Positions 35,715 through 43,819 of a DNA stretch of 64,000 bases are shown here, piece by piece. The notes below the pieces were generated by a model. That model worked only from the letters and a program-made list of their open reading frames with translations. It searched no databases and had not been told where the DNA came from. Source of the DNA: Xanthomonas sp. Leaf148. GTDB taxonomy: Bacteria > Pseudomonadota > Gammaproteobacteria > Xanthomonadales > Xanthomonadaceae. A program made the translations under genes and the position numbers. Numbering within the stretch: the stretch's first letter is position 1; each line of letters starts with the position of its first letter. Location of the stretch: NCBI RefSeq assembly GCF_001423585.1, contig NZ_LMOP01000008.1, positions 318,950 to 382,949 of the forward strand. Direction: 5' to 3'.

Positions 35715-35748
35715 GAAAAACGCCCCCGGATGCAGTATCCGAGGGCGT
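35715..35748 (-). terminator. Strong intrinsic terminator of an upstream minus-strand transcript
   Basis: A 12-bp stem (35720-35731 with 35737-35748, one G-U pair) with a 5-base loop is followed on the minus strand by TTTTT. A second perfect 9-bp hairpin GGAGATCGG/CCGATCTCC (35760-35781) lies just before it. No large gene ends here, so it implies a small transcript from the right. Confidence 0.85.
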
Positions 35749-35794
35749 TCGCGTGCCTCGGAGATCGGGTGACCGATCTCCTTGAATCAGGACA

Positions 35795-35974
35795 TCAGCC
35801 GATGATGGTGCGCACGTCCTGTTTGGCCGTGCACGCAAACGATGCCGCGCGAAGCGCGCCGGGCAGTCGATTGCGTTCGATGAAATGGCTGGTGTGCATG
35901 AGCGTGGGTCAGGTCCGGGTGCAGGCAGTGCTGCGTAGGGCGCGAACATTACCTTCAGGTTTTTGGATATGCAA
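35795..35974 (-). ncRNA. Possible small transcript (sRNA or tiny mRNA)
   Basis: A sigma-70-like promoter can be read on the minus strand: TTGCAT (35969-35974) and TAATGT (35946-35951) separated by 17 bases. A transcript from there to the terminator at 35715 would be about 220 nt. It contains a 34-codon open frame (ATG at 35899, stop at 35795) ending TAKQDVRTIIG, without a ribosome site. Whether the RNA or the peptide matters cannot be told. It is independent of the slipin operon downstream. Confidence 0.45.
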
Positions 35975-36486
35975 GCACTTTATGAAAATAATTGATTATG
36001 TTTTTTTGGGGTGCTGGCAATGTGCGGATTGAAAGTGAAGATTCCGAATGGCGAAGGTTTGGGTCGATTGGATAATCATCGACACACGTTGCACAGGAAC
36101 TGTCGATGCGCGGCTGTGCAAAAAAAAGGGATTCCCGTTACACGGATGCGGTCGGGCGTGCAGTTGCACTCGTGGCCGATGGTGCGCGGTTAGTGGCGTC
36201 TGGGAATGTGCGGTCGCAACCATGATGTAAGGCAGTTGCCGTTGCCGACCTCGTGCCAGTCGCGCGCCTGCCGCGCACAACTGCGCGTCCGGTCATTCAC
36301 TACGAAAGGCGCAACCCGGGCGCTGGCAGCAGGCTGCCGTACCAAGTGCGCGCGGCGAATGCACCGGCGGAGCTCAGCGCCAGGCGAACGCGATTGGTGC
36401 GTCATGCGCCACGCATCCGCCGCGGTGATGAGCACCGCCGTCGACACCTGATCTGACCACTGCGCGCGACGTGCAGTGAGCCGCGC
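35975..36486. other. Intergenic region, no gene recognised
   Basis: About 510 bases. The first 60 are AT-rich. Open frames of up to 85 codons on both strands have no ribosome sites or features. Part of it follows the desT gene on the minus strand. Confidence 0.3.
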
Positions 36487-37134
36487 TCAGCCGCCGTGCG
36501 TGCCCAGCGTGCGCGCGCCGGTCAGGATCATGCGCAGCATCTGCGAGATCTGTTCGATCAGTTCCGGGTCTTTTTCCGGTGGCGAGTCCATCGCCACCGC
36601 GCCCATCGCAAAGACCAGGCGGGTGATCGCCTTGGACACCAGCGCTGGCGCGTGCAACTTGGCGTTGTCGGCGGCGGCCAGGCGGATCAGGTCCACGCGC
36701 AATTCGTCTTCGAAGTAGGTCAGCTCGCGCTCCACCGCCTGCTTGAAGGCGTCCGAGCCCACCGCGCCTTCGCGTAGCAATACGTGCAGCAGCTTGTCGT
36801 CGGCGCGCAATTGCTCCATGAACGCTTCCACGGACACCCGGATGACGCTGCGGTCGGTGGAGGTGGCGCGCTGGCGCGCCTGTCCGATGATGGTGCGCAG
36901 CGAGCGCCCGGCCAGATCGATCAAGGACACCGCCAGCTCATCCATATCGCGGAACTGGCGGTAGAAGCTGTTTGGCGCAATGCCGGCTTCGCGTGCCACT
37001 TCGCGCAGGCTCAGCGTGGACAGGCTGCGGTGCGGGCCGATCAGCGACAGCGCCGCGGCAATCAGGTCCTCGCGTGAAATCGCCGGCTTGCGTGACGGCG
37101 GCGCGTCGTGGGAAGGCAGGGCGATGGAGGTCAT
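36487..37134 (-). CDS. desT: TetR-family repressor of fatty-acid desaturation (DesT/FabR-like)
   Basis: The 215-residue protein has a TetR DNA-binding domain (SREDLIAAALSLIG, then the helix-turn-helix LSLREVAREAGIAPNSFYRQF at about 43-63) and a helical ligand domain with FMEQLRADDKLLHVLLREG, as in DesT and FabR. In Pseudomonas aeruginosa, DesT senses the unsaturated to saturated acyl-CoA ratio and represses desBC. Here it is divergent from desC-desB, the same arrangement as in that species. The start is an ATG at 37134 with a weak ribosome site. Confidence 0.85.
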   Translation of the reverse strand: MTSIALPSHDAPPSRKPAISREDLIAAALSLIGPHRSLSTLSLREVAREAGIAPNSFYRQFRDMDELAVSLIDLAGRSLRTIIGQARQRATSTDRSVIRVSVEAFMEQLRADDKLLHVLLREGAVGSDAFKQAVERELTYFEDELRVDLIRLAAADNAKLHAPALVSKAITRLVFAMGAVAMDSPPEKDPELIEQISQMLRMILTGARTLGTHGG

Positions 37135-37180
37135 GAGGCAGCAGCCGGGCGTGGGGATGAATCATAGCCCCTCTGGTCGA

Positions 37181-37203
37181 TATACAACTGTATACACGCG
37201 TGT
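37181..37203. promoter_or_regulatory. Candidate operator in the desT-desC intergenic region
   Basis: Two overlapping palindromes lie between the divergent genes: TATAC-AACT-GTATA (37181-37194) and ACACGCGTGT (37194-37203). They are 25-45 bases before desC, where a repressor site should be. Identity as a DesT site is inferred from position only. Confidence 0.45.
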
Positions 37204-37227
37204 GCATGCATGCTTATAGTGCAACCT

Positions 37228-38304
37228 ATGAGCCTGGCACCCACTCCCAAGAGCAAGTCCCCGCTGCCCACACGGCTGGCGCGCCGGCTGGTGTCGCCAC
37301 AGCTGTTCGATTTCTGGGCAACCCGGATCAATCCGTTGTGGACGCTGGATCGGCCCATGGCCCGTCTGGTCGAACGCAACACCGCCAGCCGCGACTCGGT
37401 GACCTTGGTATTTCAGGCCAATGGCCACTGGCAGGGCCTGCAGGCCGGCCAGCACGTCAGCGTGGGTGTGGAGATCGACGGCCGCCGTCTGCTGCGCAGC
37501 TACAGCCCCACCGTGCTGGCCGATGGCCGCCTGGCGATCACCGTCAAGGCGATCGAAGGCGGGCTGGTGAGCCGTTATCTGGCGCACGATGCGGCGCTGG
37601 GCACGGTGGTGTCGCTGGACCCTGCCTTTGGCGACATGCTGCTGCCGGCCGCGCCCACCCCGCTGTTGCTGCTGGCCGCAGGCTCGGGCATCACCCCGAT
37701 GCGCGCGCTGCTGCGTGCGGCCGCGCACGCGGGCATGCCGGTGGATGTGGGCCTGCTGTACTGGGTGCGTCAGCGCGATGAAGCCTGCTTTCTGGACGAA
37801 TTCGAGGCGCTGGCCGCCGCGCATCCGCGTCTGCGCGTGCAGGTGCTGACCACCCGCGAGGGTGCGACGCCGGCGGCGCGCGTTGACAGCTATCCGTTGG
37901 AGCAGATCGCCGATCTGTCCGCACGCCACGTCATGGCCTGTGGCCCGGGCGGATTTGTGCAGGCGGCGCGTGCACGGTTGGAAGGCCAGGTAGCGGCGTT
38001 TCAGGCCGAAGCCTTCAGCGTGCCGACGCTGGACGACGGCGAAACCGGCGACGTCCAGGTCCAGCTGTCACGCAGCGGCCGTACGCTCACCCTGCCGCGC
38101 GGCCAGTCGCTGCTGGAAGGGCTGGAAGCGCAAGGCCTGCGCCCGAAACACGGCTGCCGCATGGGCATCTGCAACAGCTGCGCCTGCGCGCGTCAGTCCG
38201 GCACCACGCGTCACCTGTTGACCGGTGAGCGCAGCAACGAACCCACCGCACAGGTGCGCCTGTGCATCAGTGCCCCGAGCACTGACCTGATCCTGGATCT
38301 GTAA
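37228..38304 (+). CDS. desC: Flavodoxin/ferredoxin reductase for fatty-acid desaturase
   Basis: The 358-residue protein has an FAD-binding domain with RSYSPT near residue 100, an NAD(P)-binding domain with LLAAGSGITPMRALL, and a C-terminal plant-type 2Fe-2S ferredoxin domain whose cysteines appear as CRMGICNSCAC with a later cysteine in VRLCISAP. It moves electrons from NAD(P)H to the desaturase encoded next. The family includes PA4889 (DesC). The ATG at 37228 leaves a normal leader after the operator palindromes; 37210 is an alternative. It ends 9 bases before desB. Confidence 0.88.
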   Translation: MSLAPTPKSKSPLPTRLARRLVSPQLFDFWATRINPLWTLDRPMARLVERNTASRDSVTLVFQANGHWQGLQAGQHVSVGVEIDGRRLLRSYSPTVLADGRLAITVKAIEGGLVSRYLAHDAALGTVVSLDPAFGDMLLPAAPTPLLLLAAGSGITPMRALLRAAAHAGMPVDVGLLYWVRQRDEACFLDEFEALAAAHPRLRVQVLTTREGATPAARVDSYPLEQIADLSARHVMACGPGGFVQAARARLEGQVAAFQAEAFSVPTLDDGETGDVQVQLSRSGRTLTLPRGQSLLEGLEAQGLRPKHGCRMGICNSCACARQSGTTRHLLTGERSNEPTAQVRLCISAPSTDLILDL

Positions 38305-38313
38305 GGAATCTTC

Positions 38314-39435
38314 ATGAGCCGAGTTCATAACCGTGCCCTGTCCGCCGCCGAACTACAGTCGTTTGGCGACGAACTCGATGCCATCCGCGCCCGCGTGCAG
38401 CGGCAGGTGGGCGCCGCCGATGCGCGCTACATCCGCCGCATCGTGGCTGCCGTGCGCTGGACCGGCGTAGCCGGCCGCGCGCTGCTGTTTTTGGGTGCGT
38501 TCGTGCATAGCGTGCTGATTCCGGCCTGGATTGCCGGCGTGGTGCTGCTGACGCTGTCCAAGATCCTGGAGAACATGGAGCTGGGCCACAACGTCATGCA
38601 CGGCCAGTACGACTGGATGGGCGACCCGCAGCTCAACGGCAACACCTACGAGTGGGACATCGTTGCCACCGGCGACAACTGGCGCAAGACGCACAACTTC
38701 AAGCACCACACCTATACCAACGTGCGCGGCATGGATGACGATATCGGTTACGGCCTGCTGCGCATCTTCCCCGAGCAGCGCTGGCGCCCGTTCTACCTGG
38801 TGCAGCCGTTTATCGCGGTGGTGTTTGCGCTGCTGTTCGAATGGGGCGTGGCCATCCAGGACCTGCGCCTGGGCCGCTGGTTCGCGGGCAAGATGAAGGC
38901 CGCCGAATTGCGCGCGTCGTTCCTGCCGGTGGGCCGCAAGATCGGCCGCCAGATGCTCAAGGACTACATCGTGTTCCCGCTGCTGGCTGGCCCGTTCTTC
39001 TTGACCGTGCTGCTGGGCAATCTGGCGGCCAATATGCTGCGCAGCATCTGGACCTTCGTGATCATTTTCTGCGGCCACTTCACGGCCGATGCGGAAGTGT
39101 TCCCGAAGGAGTCGATCCGTAACGAGTCGCGCGGCCATTGGTATCTGCGTCAGTTGCGCGGCTCGTCGAATCTGACCGGCGGCAAGCTGATGAACGTGCT
39201 GTCCGGCAATCTGAGCCACCAGATCGAACACCATTTTTATCCGGATCTGCCGGCCAATCGTTATGCACAGATTGCGGTCGAGGTGAAGCAGATCTGCGCG
39301 CGCTACGGGCAGCACTACAACACCGGCTCGCTGCCGCGTCAGTTTGGCCAGGTAATGTGGCGGATCGTGCGGCATGCCTTCCCGAGCCGGCCCAAGCCGG
39401 TGCGCCAACGCAGCGCTGCGCTGCAAAGCGCTTGA
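38314..39435 (+). CDS. desB: Acyl-CoA delta-9-type fatty-acid desaturase
   Basis: The 373-residue integral membrane enzyme has the three histidine boxes of fatty-acid desaturases: HNVMH near residue 92, HNFKHH near residue 128 and HQIEHHF near residue 305. Several transmembrane helices lie between boxes 2 and 3. With desC it introduces a double bond into saturated acyl chains to adjust membrane fluidity. The ATG at 38314 has AAGGAA 7 nt upstream. It ends 11 bases before an intrinsic terminator. Confidence 0.9.
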   Translation: MSRVHNRALSAAELQSFGDELDAIRARVQRQVGAADARYIRRIVAAVRWTGVAGRALLFLGAFVHSVLIPAWIAGVVLLTLSKILENMELGHNVMHGQYDWMGDPQLNGNTYEWDIVATGDNWRKTHNFKHHTYTNVRGMDDDIGYGLLRIFPEQRWRPFYLVQPFIAVVFALLFEWGVAIQDLRLGRWFAGKMKAAELRASFLPVGRKIGRQMLKDYIVFPLLAGPFFLTVLLGNLAANMLRSIWTFVIIFCGHFTADAEVFPKESIRNESRGHWYLRQLRGSSNLTGGKLMNVLSGNLSHQIEHHFYPDLPANRYAQIAVEVKQICARYGQHYNTGSLPRQFGQVMWRIVRHAFPSRPKPVRQRSAALQSA

Positions 39436-39446
39436 GTGATACGAGA

Positions 39447-39472
39447 AAGGCCGCCATTGGCGGCCTTTTTTT
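39447..39472 (+). terminator. Terminator of the desCB operon
   Basis: A perfect 9-bp stem AAGGCCGCC (39447-39455) and GGCGGCCTT (39459-39467) with a 3-base loop is followed by a run of T. Confidence 0.9.
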
Positions 39473-39535
39473 TGATGTGGGTCAATCGTCGCGACGGCAA
39501 GTAATGCAGCAAGAAGTGGTGGGTGAGCGCTGCGC

Positions 39536-39663
39536 TTACGCGTCTGCATGCGGCCCACGCGTGTGGTCGGCGTTGGCGAGCGATGGATCCGGATCCAGTG
39601 CACGGGCGAGAGTGGCTGAGCGACAGCGCAGTGCTTGCGATCGCCACTTCGACAGCAGGCCAG
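39536..39663. repeat. Diverged direct repeat, left copy
   Basis: This stretch and 39949-40066 share the order TCTGCATGCG, GCGAGCGATGG, AGCGACAGCGC, CACTTCGAC and CAGGCC with many substitutions. The two copies flank the duplicated lipocalin fragment. No coding function was seen. Confidence 0.55.
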
Positions 39664-39692
39664 CTTGTGCGTTAGCGCTGATGGGCGAGCTG

Positions 39693-39938
39693 TGGCCATG
39701 TGGTACATGCTGCGCGCTGATCAGCGGTGTACTGGGAGTCGAGGACCGGCTGCACCTTGCGGAGTGCATGCGCAGGCCGCGCCTGACGTGCGTCGCGTAC
39801 TAGCAGTGATCGCTACGCATCCTCAGGGAAGCGGTTACTCGGTCAGCCGCCCGGTGTGCGGGGTGTGGATCAGTGGCGCCAGGTCGAACCCCTGTTCGCG
39901 CGCATGTGCCAGGTAGGCCTGGGTGATGTTTTCGTCCA
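39693..39938. repeat. Duplicate of the lipocalin 3' flank
   Basis: About 245 bases match 42832-43069 with a limited number of substitutions in the same orientation, from GCATGTGGTRCATGC-like sequence through the lipocalin stop to TTTTCGTCCA. The copies are about 3.1 kb apart. Confidence 0.85.
39823..39938 (-). pseudogene. Fragment of lipocalin gene (C-terminal 38 codons)
   Basis: On the minus strand this encodes the last residues of the lipocalin (AHAREQGFDLAPLIHTPHTG), nearly identical to the intact gene at 42952-43461. A TAA at 39835-39837 now ends it four codons early. The upstream two thirds of the gene are absent, and the homology ends abruptly at 39938. It is a dead partial copy left by duplication. 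Confidence 0.8.
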
Positions 39939-39948
39939 AGGCCACGCT

Positions 39949-40066
39949 TCTGCATGCGACGCACGCGCGTCATCGGCCAGGCGAGCGATGGACACCGCTC
40001 CGGTGTACTGACGAGGTGGACCCAGCGACAGCGCCGTGGTTGCGAACGTCACTTCGACGCCAGGCC
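39949..40066. repeat. Diverged direct repeat, right copy
   Basis: Right-hand partner of 39536-39663; see that entry for the shared blocks. The stretch from 40067 to 40239, up to the end of the EAL gene, holds no recognisable feature. Confidence 0.5.
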
Positions 40067-40239
40067 GCATCGTGAATTATTGCAGCGATTTGCAGGATTT
40101 CAGCCCGATGACGGTGATGAGCCTGAGCGTCCCAATCGTGCCAGGCGGAGCCAAGCATCGCGATGGTGCAGCCTAGATCCTGCGTGTGGTCTTCAAGGCA
40201 TCGAAGCGGTTTGCCGGATGCCTTGAATGCAGTGGTTGC

Positions 40240-41820
40240 CTATTTGAAACCGTGTGCCGCAACGCTGCGCGCCTGCGCGTGATACGCGATGAAGCCGGTC
40301 GCCGGCAGCGCGCGCGAGAACAGCCAGCCCTGCGCAAGATCCACGCCGTGTGCGCGCAGGTAATCCAGTTGCTCCTGGCGCTCCACGCCTTCGGCAATCG
40401 TACGTAGCTGCAACGTCTTGGCCATTTCGATGATGTGCGCGGTCACCGAACTGGTGGCCGAGTGGGTGCCGATGGTGTCCACGAACGACTTGTCGATCTT
40501 CAACGCATCCAGTGGCAAGCCTTGCAGATACTGCAGGCTCGAATAGCCGGTGCCGAAGTCGTCGATCGACACCGTATGGCCGGCACCGCGTAGATGGGTG
40601 ATGGTGGTGCGCGCCGCATCGATGTCCATCAGGCTGCGCTCGGTCGCCTCCACCCACAATTGCCCGCTGTTCACCCCGGTGCCTTGCAGCGCCTGCGCCA
40701 GTACCGACTGCACACGGCCGCTCTTGATGTCGCCGGCCGAGACGTTGATGGCCACATGCAGCGCGGGATCGGCGGCCAGGGTGGGGCCGAGGTCGCGGAT
40801 GACTTCGGCCACTACCAGATCGGTGATCGGCAGGATCAGGCCGCTTTCTTCTGCCAGCGGAATGAAGGCATCCGGTGGCACCAGCACGCCGTCCGGCTGT
40901 TGCCAGCGCACCAGCGCCTCGGCACCGACGCAACGGCCGTCGTCGAGCGCAATGATGGGCTGGTAGTGCACGATGAATTCGCCGCGCTGCACCGCGATCT
41001 CCAGCCGTGCCAGCGGCGACAAGCGGCGTCGTGAGACCCACAGCACCAGGCCGACCAGCAGCACCGCCAGCGCGATGCCGGCCGGCACCACCTGCAGTCG
41101 TGCGGCGGCCAGCGGCCCGCGCAGATAGGCGGCAGGCTCGGTGACCACCGCGGCCCAGTCGCCGCGCCGGTCGCGGCCGGACAGCACCTGCGCGTCGGCG
41201 ATGCTGCGGATGTCGGTGTAGCTGGTGTCGATTGGCGGCACCAGCAACTGTTCGGCGGCGGTGCCGGTGCTGCTGAGAAGGTGCCCGTCGGGCGTGCCGA
41301 TCGCCAGCTGCAGGCCGGGCGGGATGTTGATGTCGGTCAGCGTGTTCGGGTTGATCAGGACGTTGTAGTCGCCAAGCTGCAGCGCCATCAAGGGATGCTG
41401 CGGATTGGCCAGCGGCAACAGCCGGGTGGTCACCGCGATGCCGCGCTTGACCACGAAGTCCGGGCTGGTCTGCGGGATGCTGTCGGGCAGCTGCCCCCAT
41501 GAGGTACAGCGCAAGCGGCGTTGCTGGAAATGTCCCAGTTCGACGATGTAGTGGTTGGTCAGCACCAGCGCGCGCATCTGCGCCAGATGCGCCGGCGAGC
41601 AGGACGGCATCCGTGAGGTGGCCATGCTCAGCAAGGCACCATGCGCTTCGTCGAAGGCGGTTTCGGTACGCCGGATCGACAGCGCTGCCAGCTGGCTGAG
41701 TCTGCTTTCTTCGCGCGACAACGCCAGCCGCCACGCCAGGTAGTAGGACAGGCCGATCGGAAGCGTTGCGCACAGCAGCACCAGCAGCACGGTCAGACTG
41801 ATGATGCGTTGACGCTTCAC
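40240..41820 (-). CDS. CSS-motif sensor and EAL-domain c-di-GMP phosphodiesterase
   Basis: The 526-residue protein starts with GTG. It has a membrane helix at about 8-30, a periplasmic domain to about 240 with the CSS-type cysteine pair (SCSPAHL and RCTSWG), a second helix, and an EAL domain. The EAL motifs are EALVRW, NVSAGDI, EATERSLMD, IDDFGTGYSS, KIDKSFV and AEGVE, all intact, so it should hydrolyse c-di-GMP. CSS domains in E. coli control activity through a periplasmic disulfide, which suggests redox sensing here. It has no neighbour in the same operon. Confidence 0.9.
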   Translation of the reverse strand: MKRQRIISLTVLLVLLCATLPIGLSYYLAWRLALSREESRLSQLAALSIRRTETAFDEAHGALLSMATSRMPSCSPAHLAQMRALVLTNHYIVELGHFQQRRLRCTSWGQLPDSIPQTSPDFVVKRGIAVTTRLLPLANPQHPLMALQLGDYNVLINPNTLTDINIPPGLQLAIGTPDGHLLSSTGTAAEQLLVPPIDTSYTDIRSIADAQVLSGRDRRGDWAAVVTEPAAYLRGPLAAARLQVVPAGIALAVLLVGLVLWVSRRRLSPLARLEIAVQRGEFIVHYQPIIALDDGRCVGAEALVRWQQPDGVLVPPDAFIPLAEESGLILPITDLVVAEVIRDLGPTLAADPALHVAINVSAGDIKSGRVQSVLAQALQGTGVNSGQLWVEATERSLMDIDAARTTITHLRGAGHTVSIDDFGTGYSSLQYLQGLPLDALKIDKSFVDTIGTHSATSSVTAHIIEMAKTLQLRTIAEGVERQEQLDYLRAHGVDLAQGWLFSRALPATGFIAYHAQARSVAAHGFK

Positions 41821-42204
41821 GTCACCACCCGCATCGGCATGGGGGCCAGCTCATGCGCGCGGCCTGCTGTAACCGGGGCGGTGGATCACGATCTGCGCGT
41901 ACGCCACGGCCGGATTACCGCGCGCCGTAGCGCGCCGTACCGGCGTGATGTGGACCACAGATATGGACGGATGAGGCTGCACGTCGCGAATGTACGACAC
42001 ACGAGTGCATTGCGCGCGTCCGTCGAGCGAAGTCGACGTGATTTTTCTGCCGCCAGGTGCATGTGCGCTGCGGCAGTTGCCACAGCCAATGGATTCACGC
42101 GCCTGCACGCAGATGCGCGTTAGGGTCGGTACGTCTGCGCTCGCCAACGCGGGCTGCGGGACCACCCGGTCCCCTGCAAGGCGCTCTCACTGGAGGAATC
42201 ACCC
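41821..42204. other. Intergenic region before the 58-residue gene
   Basis: Some 380 bases without a credible gene. It contains short palindromes such as GCGCGCCGTAGCGCGC near 41924-41940. Promoters for the EAL gene and the small gene presumably lie here. Confidence 0.3.
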
Positions 42205-42381
42205 ATGACAACGCAGAAAGAACGCGTCGGCGGCACCGATGCGGTACCGATCTTCAAGATGCACGAAACCACGCGCGATGGCGAACTGGTCAAGTACGTG
42301 GTCGGCGACACCGGCGTGGCCTTCGACAGCCTGGAAGGCGCGCAGGCTGCTGCCAAGGATCTGGGCACGCTCAACGGCTGA
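42205..42381 (+). CDS. 58-residue conserved-type hypothetical protein
   Basis: Direct translation of the plus strand gives a 58-residue protein starting MTTQKERVGGTDAVPIFKMH and ending AKDLGTLNG. TGGAGG lies 8 nt before the ATG, a strong ribosome site, and codon third positions are G/C-rich as in real genes here. The product is soluble, mildly acidic, with an alpha-beta-alpha feel. I do not recognise the family. It is easily missed because of its length. Confidence 0.7.
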   Translation: MTTQKERVGGTDAVPIFKMHETTRDGELVKYVVGDTGVAFDSLEGAQAAAKDLGTLNG

Positions 42382-42574
42382 GTAGGGCCGTTGATTGCAA
42401 CGGTTGATGGCAACGGGCGACCTGGTCGCCCCGGTAATCGCCGGAGTTGAAGCGGCCGGAGCGGAGAGGCGGCGCAGCTTAGTGCGGCGCGGTTTCCATG
42501 CTCCGGCCGTTGTTGTATGGGGTTGAGTTTCCGGGTCTGTCTGCAGCGGAGTGCTCGATCGCAGTGGCGCTTTG
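42382..42574. other. Intergenic, repeat-like
   Basis: About 190 bases after the small gene. It contains repeated GTTGATTGCAACGG/GTTGATGGCAACGG blocks (near 42391-42416) and CGGCCGGAGCGG palindromic bits. No gene was recognised. Confidence 0.35.
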
Positions 42575-42718
42575 GATCGGCTAACAACCCGTGGCGAGCA
42601 GTCGTCAGTTGGGTATGGATGGCGCGCTCGGAGCCGGAGTTTGCGAGTGGTCCAGGTCGCACCGTGCACCGGCCGCGCCTGCCTGATGGCGGCGCAGTCG
42701 TTTTGTTAGCTGCCCTCA
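42575..42718. repeat. MITE-like element, inverted copy
   Basis: The ends read CGGCTAACAACCCG and CGTTTTGTTAGCTGCCCTCA, matching the terminal repeats seen at 45761-45908. The internal GCGAGCAGTCGTCAG is the reverse complement of that element's CTGACGACTGCTCGC, so the copy is inverted. Confidence 0.6.
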
Positions 42719-42951
42719 GTTAGCAATGCTGCCGGCAGCTTGCACCGATGCCTGGCTTGTGGGCCCGATGCAGGACGACTTCGTTAACAACACGTCGCGC
42801 TCAGCGCGTGTGGGCGTGCTGCCGGCATGTGGTGCATGCCGCGCGCTGATCAGCGGTGTACGGGGATTCGAGGACCAGCCGCACCTTGCGGAGTGCATAC
42901 CCAGGCCGCGGCTGACGTGCGTCGTGCACTAGCAGTGATCATCACGCATCC

Positions 42952-43461
42952 TCAGGGAAGCGGTTGCTCGGTCAGCCGCCCGGTGTGCGGGGTGTGGATC
43001 AGTGGCGCCAGGTCGAACCCTTGTTCGCGCGCATGTGCCAGGTAGGTCTGGGCGATGTTTTCGTCCAGCTGCGGCAGGCGCGCCAGCAGCCACAGATAGT
43101 TGCGATCAGGGCTGCCCACCAATGCGGTGGTGTATTCCGCATCGACCCGCATCACCCAGTAATCGCCTTTGGTGAAGGGAATCCAGCGCAGGCCTTCGGG
43201 CAGGAAAGTCACTTCGAGCCGGGCGTTTGTCGCGTCGATGGCGCTCGCCTGACCGACCGCTTCCTCCAACGCGCCGGCCGCGGTCAGGCAGCGGTTCTGC
43301 ACGCGCACGGTGCCGTCGTCTTGCAGCGAGTAGTGCGCCGACACATCGGTACAGTCCGCATCCTCGAAGCGGATCGGCAATCTGGCGATCTCGTACCAGG
43401 TGCCGAGATAGCGGTTCAGATCCAGCGACGCAACGGTGATCAATTCGGGAAATCGGCTCAT
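42952..43461 (-). CDS. blc: Lipocalin (Blc-like)
   Basis: The 169-residue beta-barrel protein carries the GxW motif in YLGTWYEIARLP near residue 22, FTKGDYWVMRVD and the late DRNYLWLLAR, the three conserved lipocalin blocks. No signal peptide or lipobox is visible at the N terminus chosen (43461, with AGAGG 5 nt upstream). E. coli Blc is an outer-membrane lipoprotein, so this one may be cytosolic or use another route. It should bind lipids or lysophospholipids. Its last 38 codons are duplicated at 39823-39938. Confidence 0.88.
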   Translation of the reverse strand: MSRFPELITVASLDLNRYLGTWYEIARLPIRFEDADCTDVSAHYSLQDDGTVRVQNRCLTAAGALEEAVGQASAIDATNARLEVTFLPEGLRWIPFTKGDYWVMRVDAEYTTALVGSPDRNYLWLLARLPQLDENIAQTYLAHAREQGFDLAPLIHTPHTGRLTEQPLP

Positions 43462-43819
43462 GACGGCCTCTGCGCAAGGGGATGGCAAACGTTGTACGTG
43501 CATGGCCATGAAGTGGATGTTGGGACGCGCCGCGACCGGCTGTCAGATGCGCGCCATCGCTCAAGCAGCCACTGACGGCGACTGTCTGTTGTCGACGTCG
43601 TGCATAAGCTGTTGGTTGCTTCTGCCCGGTGGCGCGCGATCGACCGTTGTCGGCGCAGCCAGCCAGGTGCGGCTCACACCACTACTGCGCGATCACCATG
43701 TGGGCGCGGCCGGCGCTCTGGTGCGGCATGGGCCACTAGTCTACGTGCGGTTCTGGAGTGCGCCGTCCACACCCGCCTTACGACTGCTCGCTACAGTTTG
43801 TTCGCCGCGCCGCGCCGCG
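43462..43819. other. Intergenic region with a degenerate element
   Basis: About 360 bases. From about 43640 to 43805 the sequence resembles the dispersed element (GGGCGCGGCCGGCGCTC, GCGGCATG, CGCCGTCCACACCCGC, ACGACTGCTCGC, TTTGTTCGCCGC in order) but without intact terminal repeats. No gene was seen. Confidence 0.45.

Noticed and set aside
35795..35899. 34-residue protein gene
   Set aside because: The frame ends in a plausible C terminus but has no ribosome site and no recognised homologue; kept only as part of a possible small transcript.
39823..39938. Second functional lipocalin gene
   Set aside because: Only the last 38 codons are present and the barrel-forming two thirds are missing.
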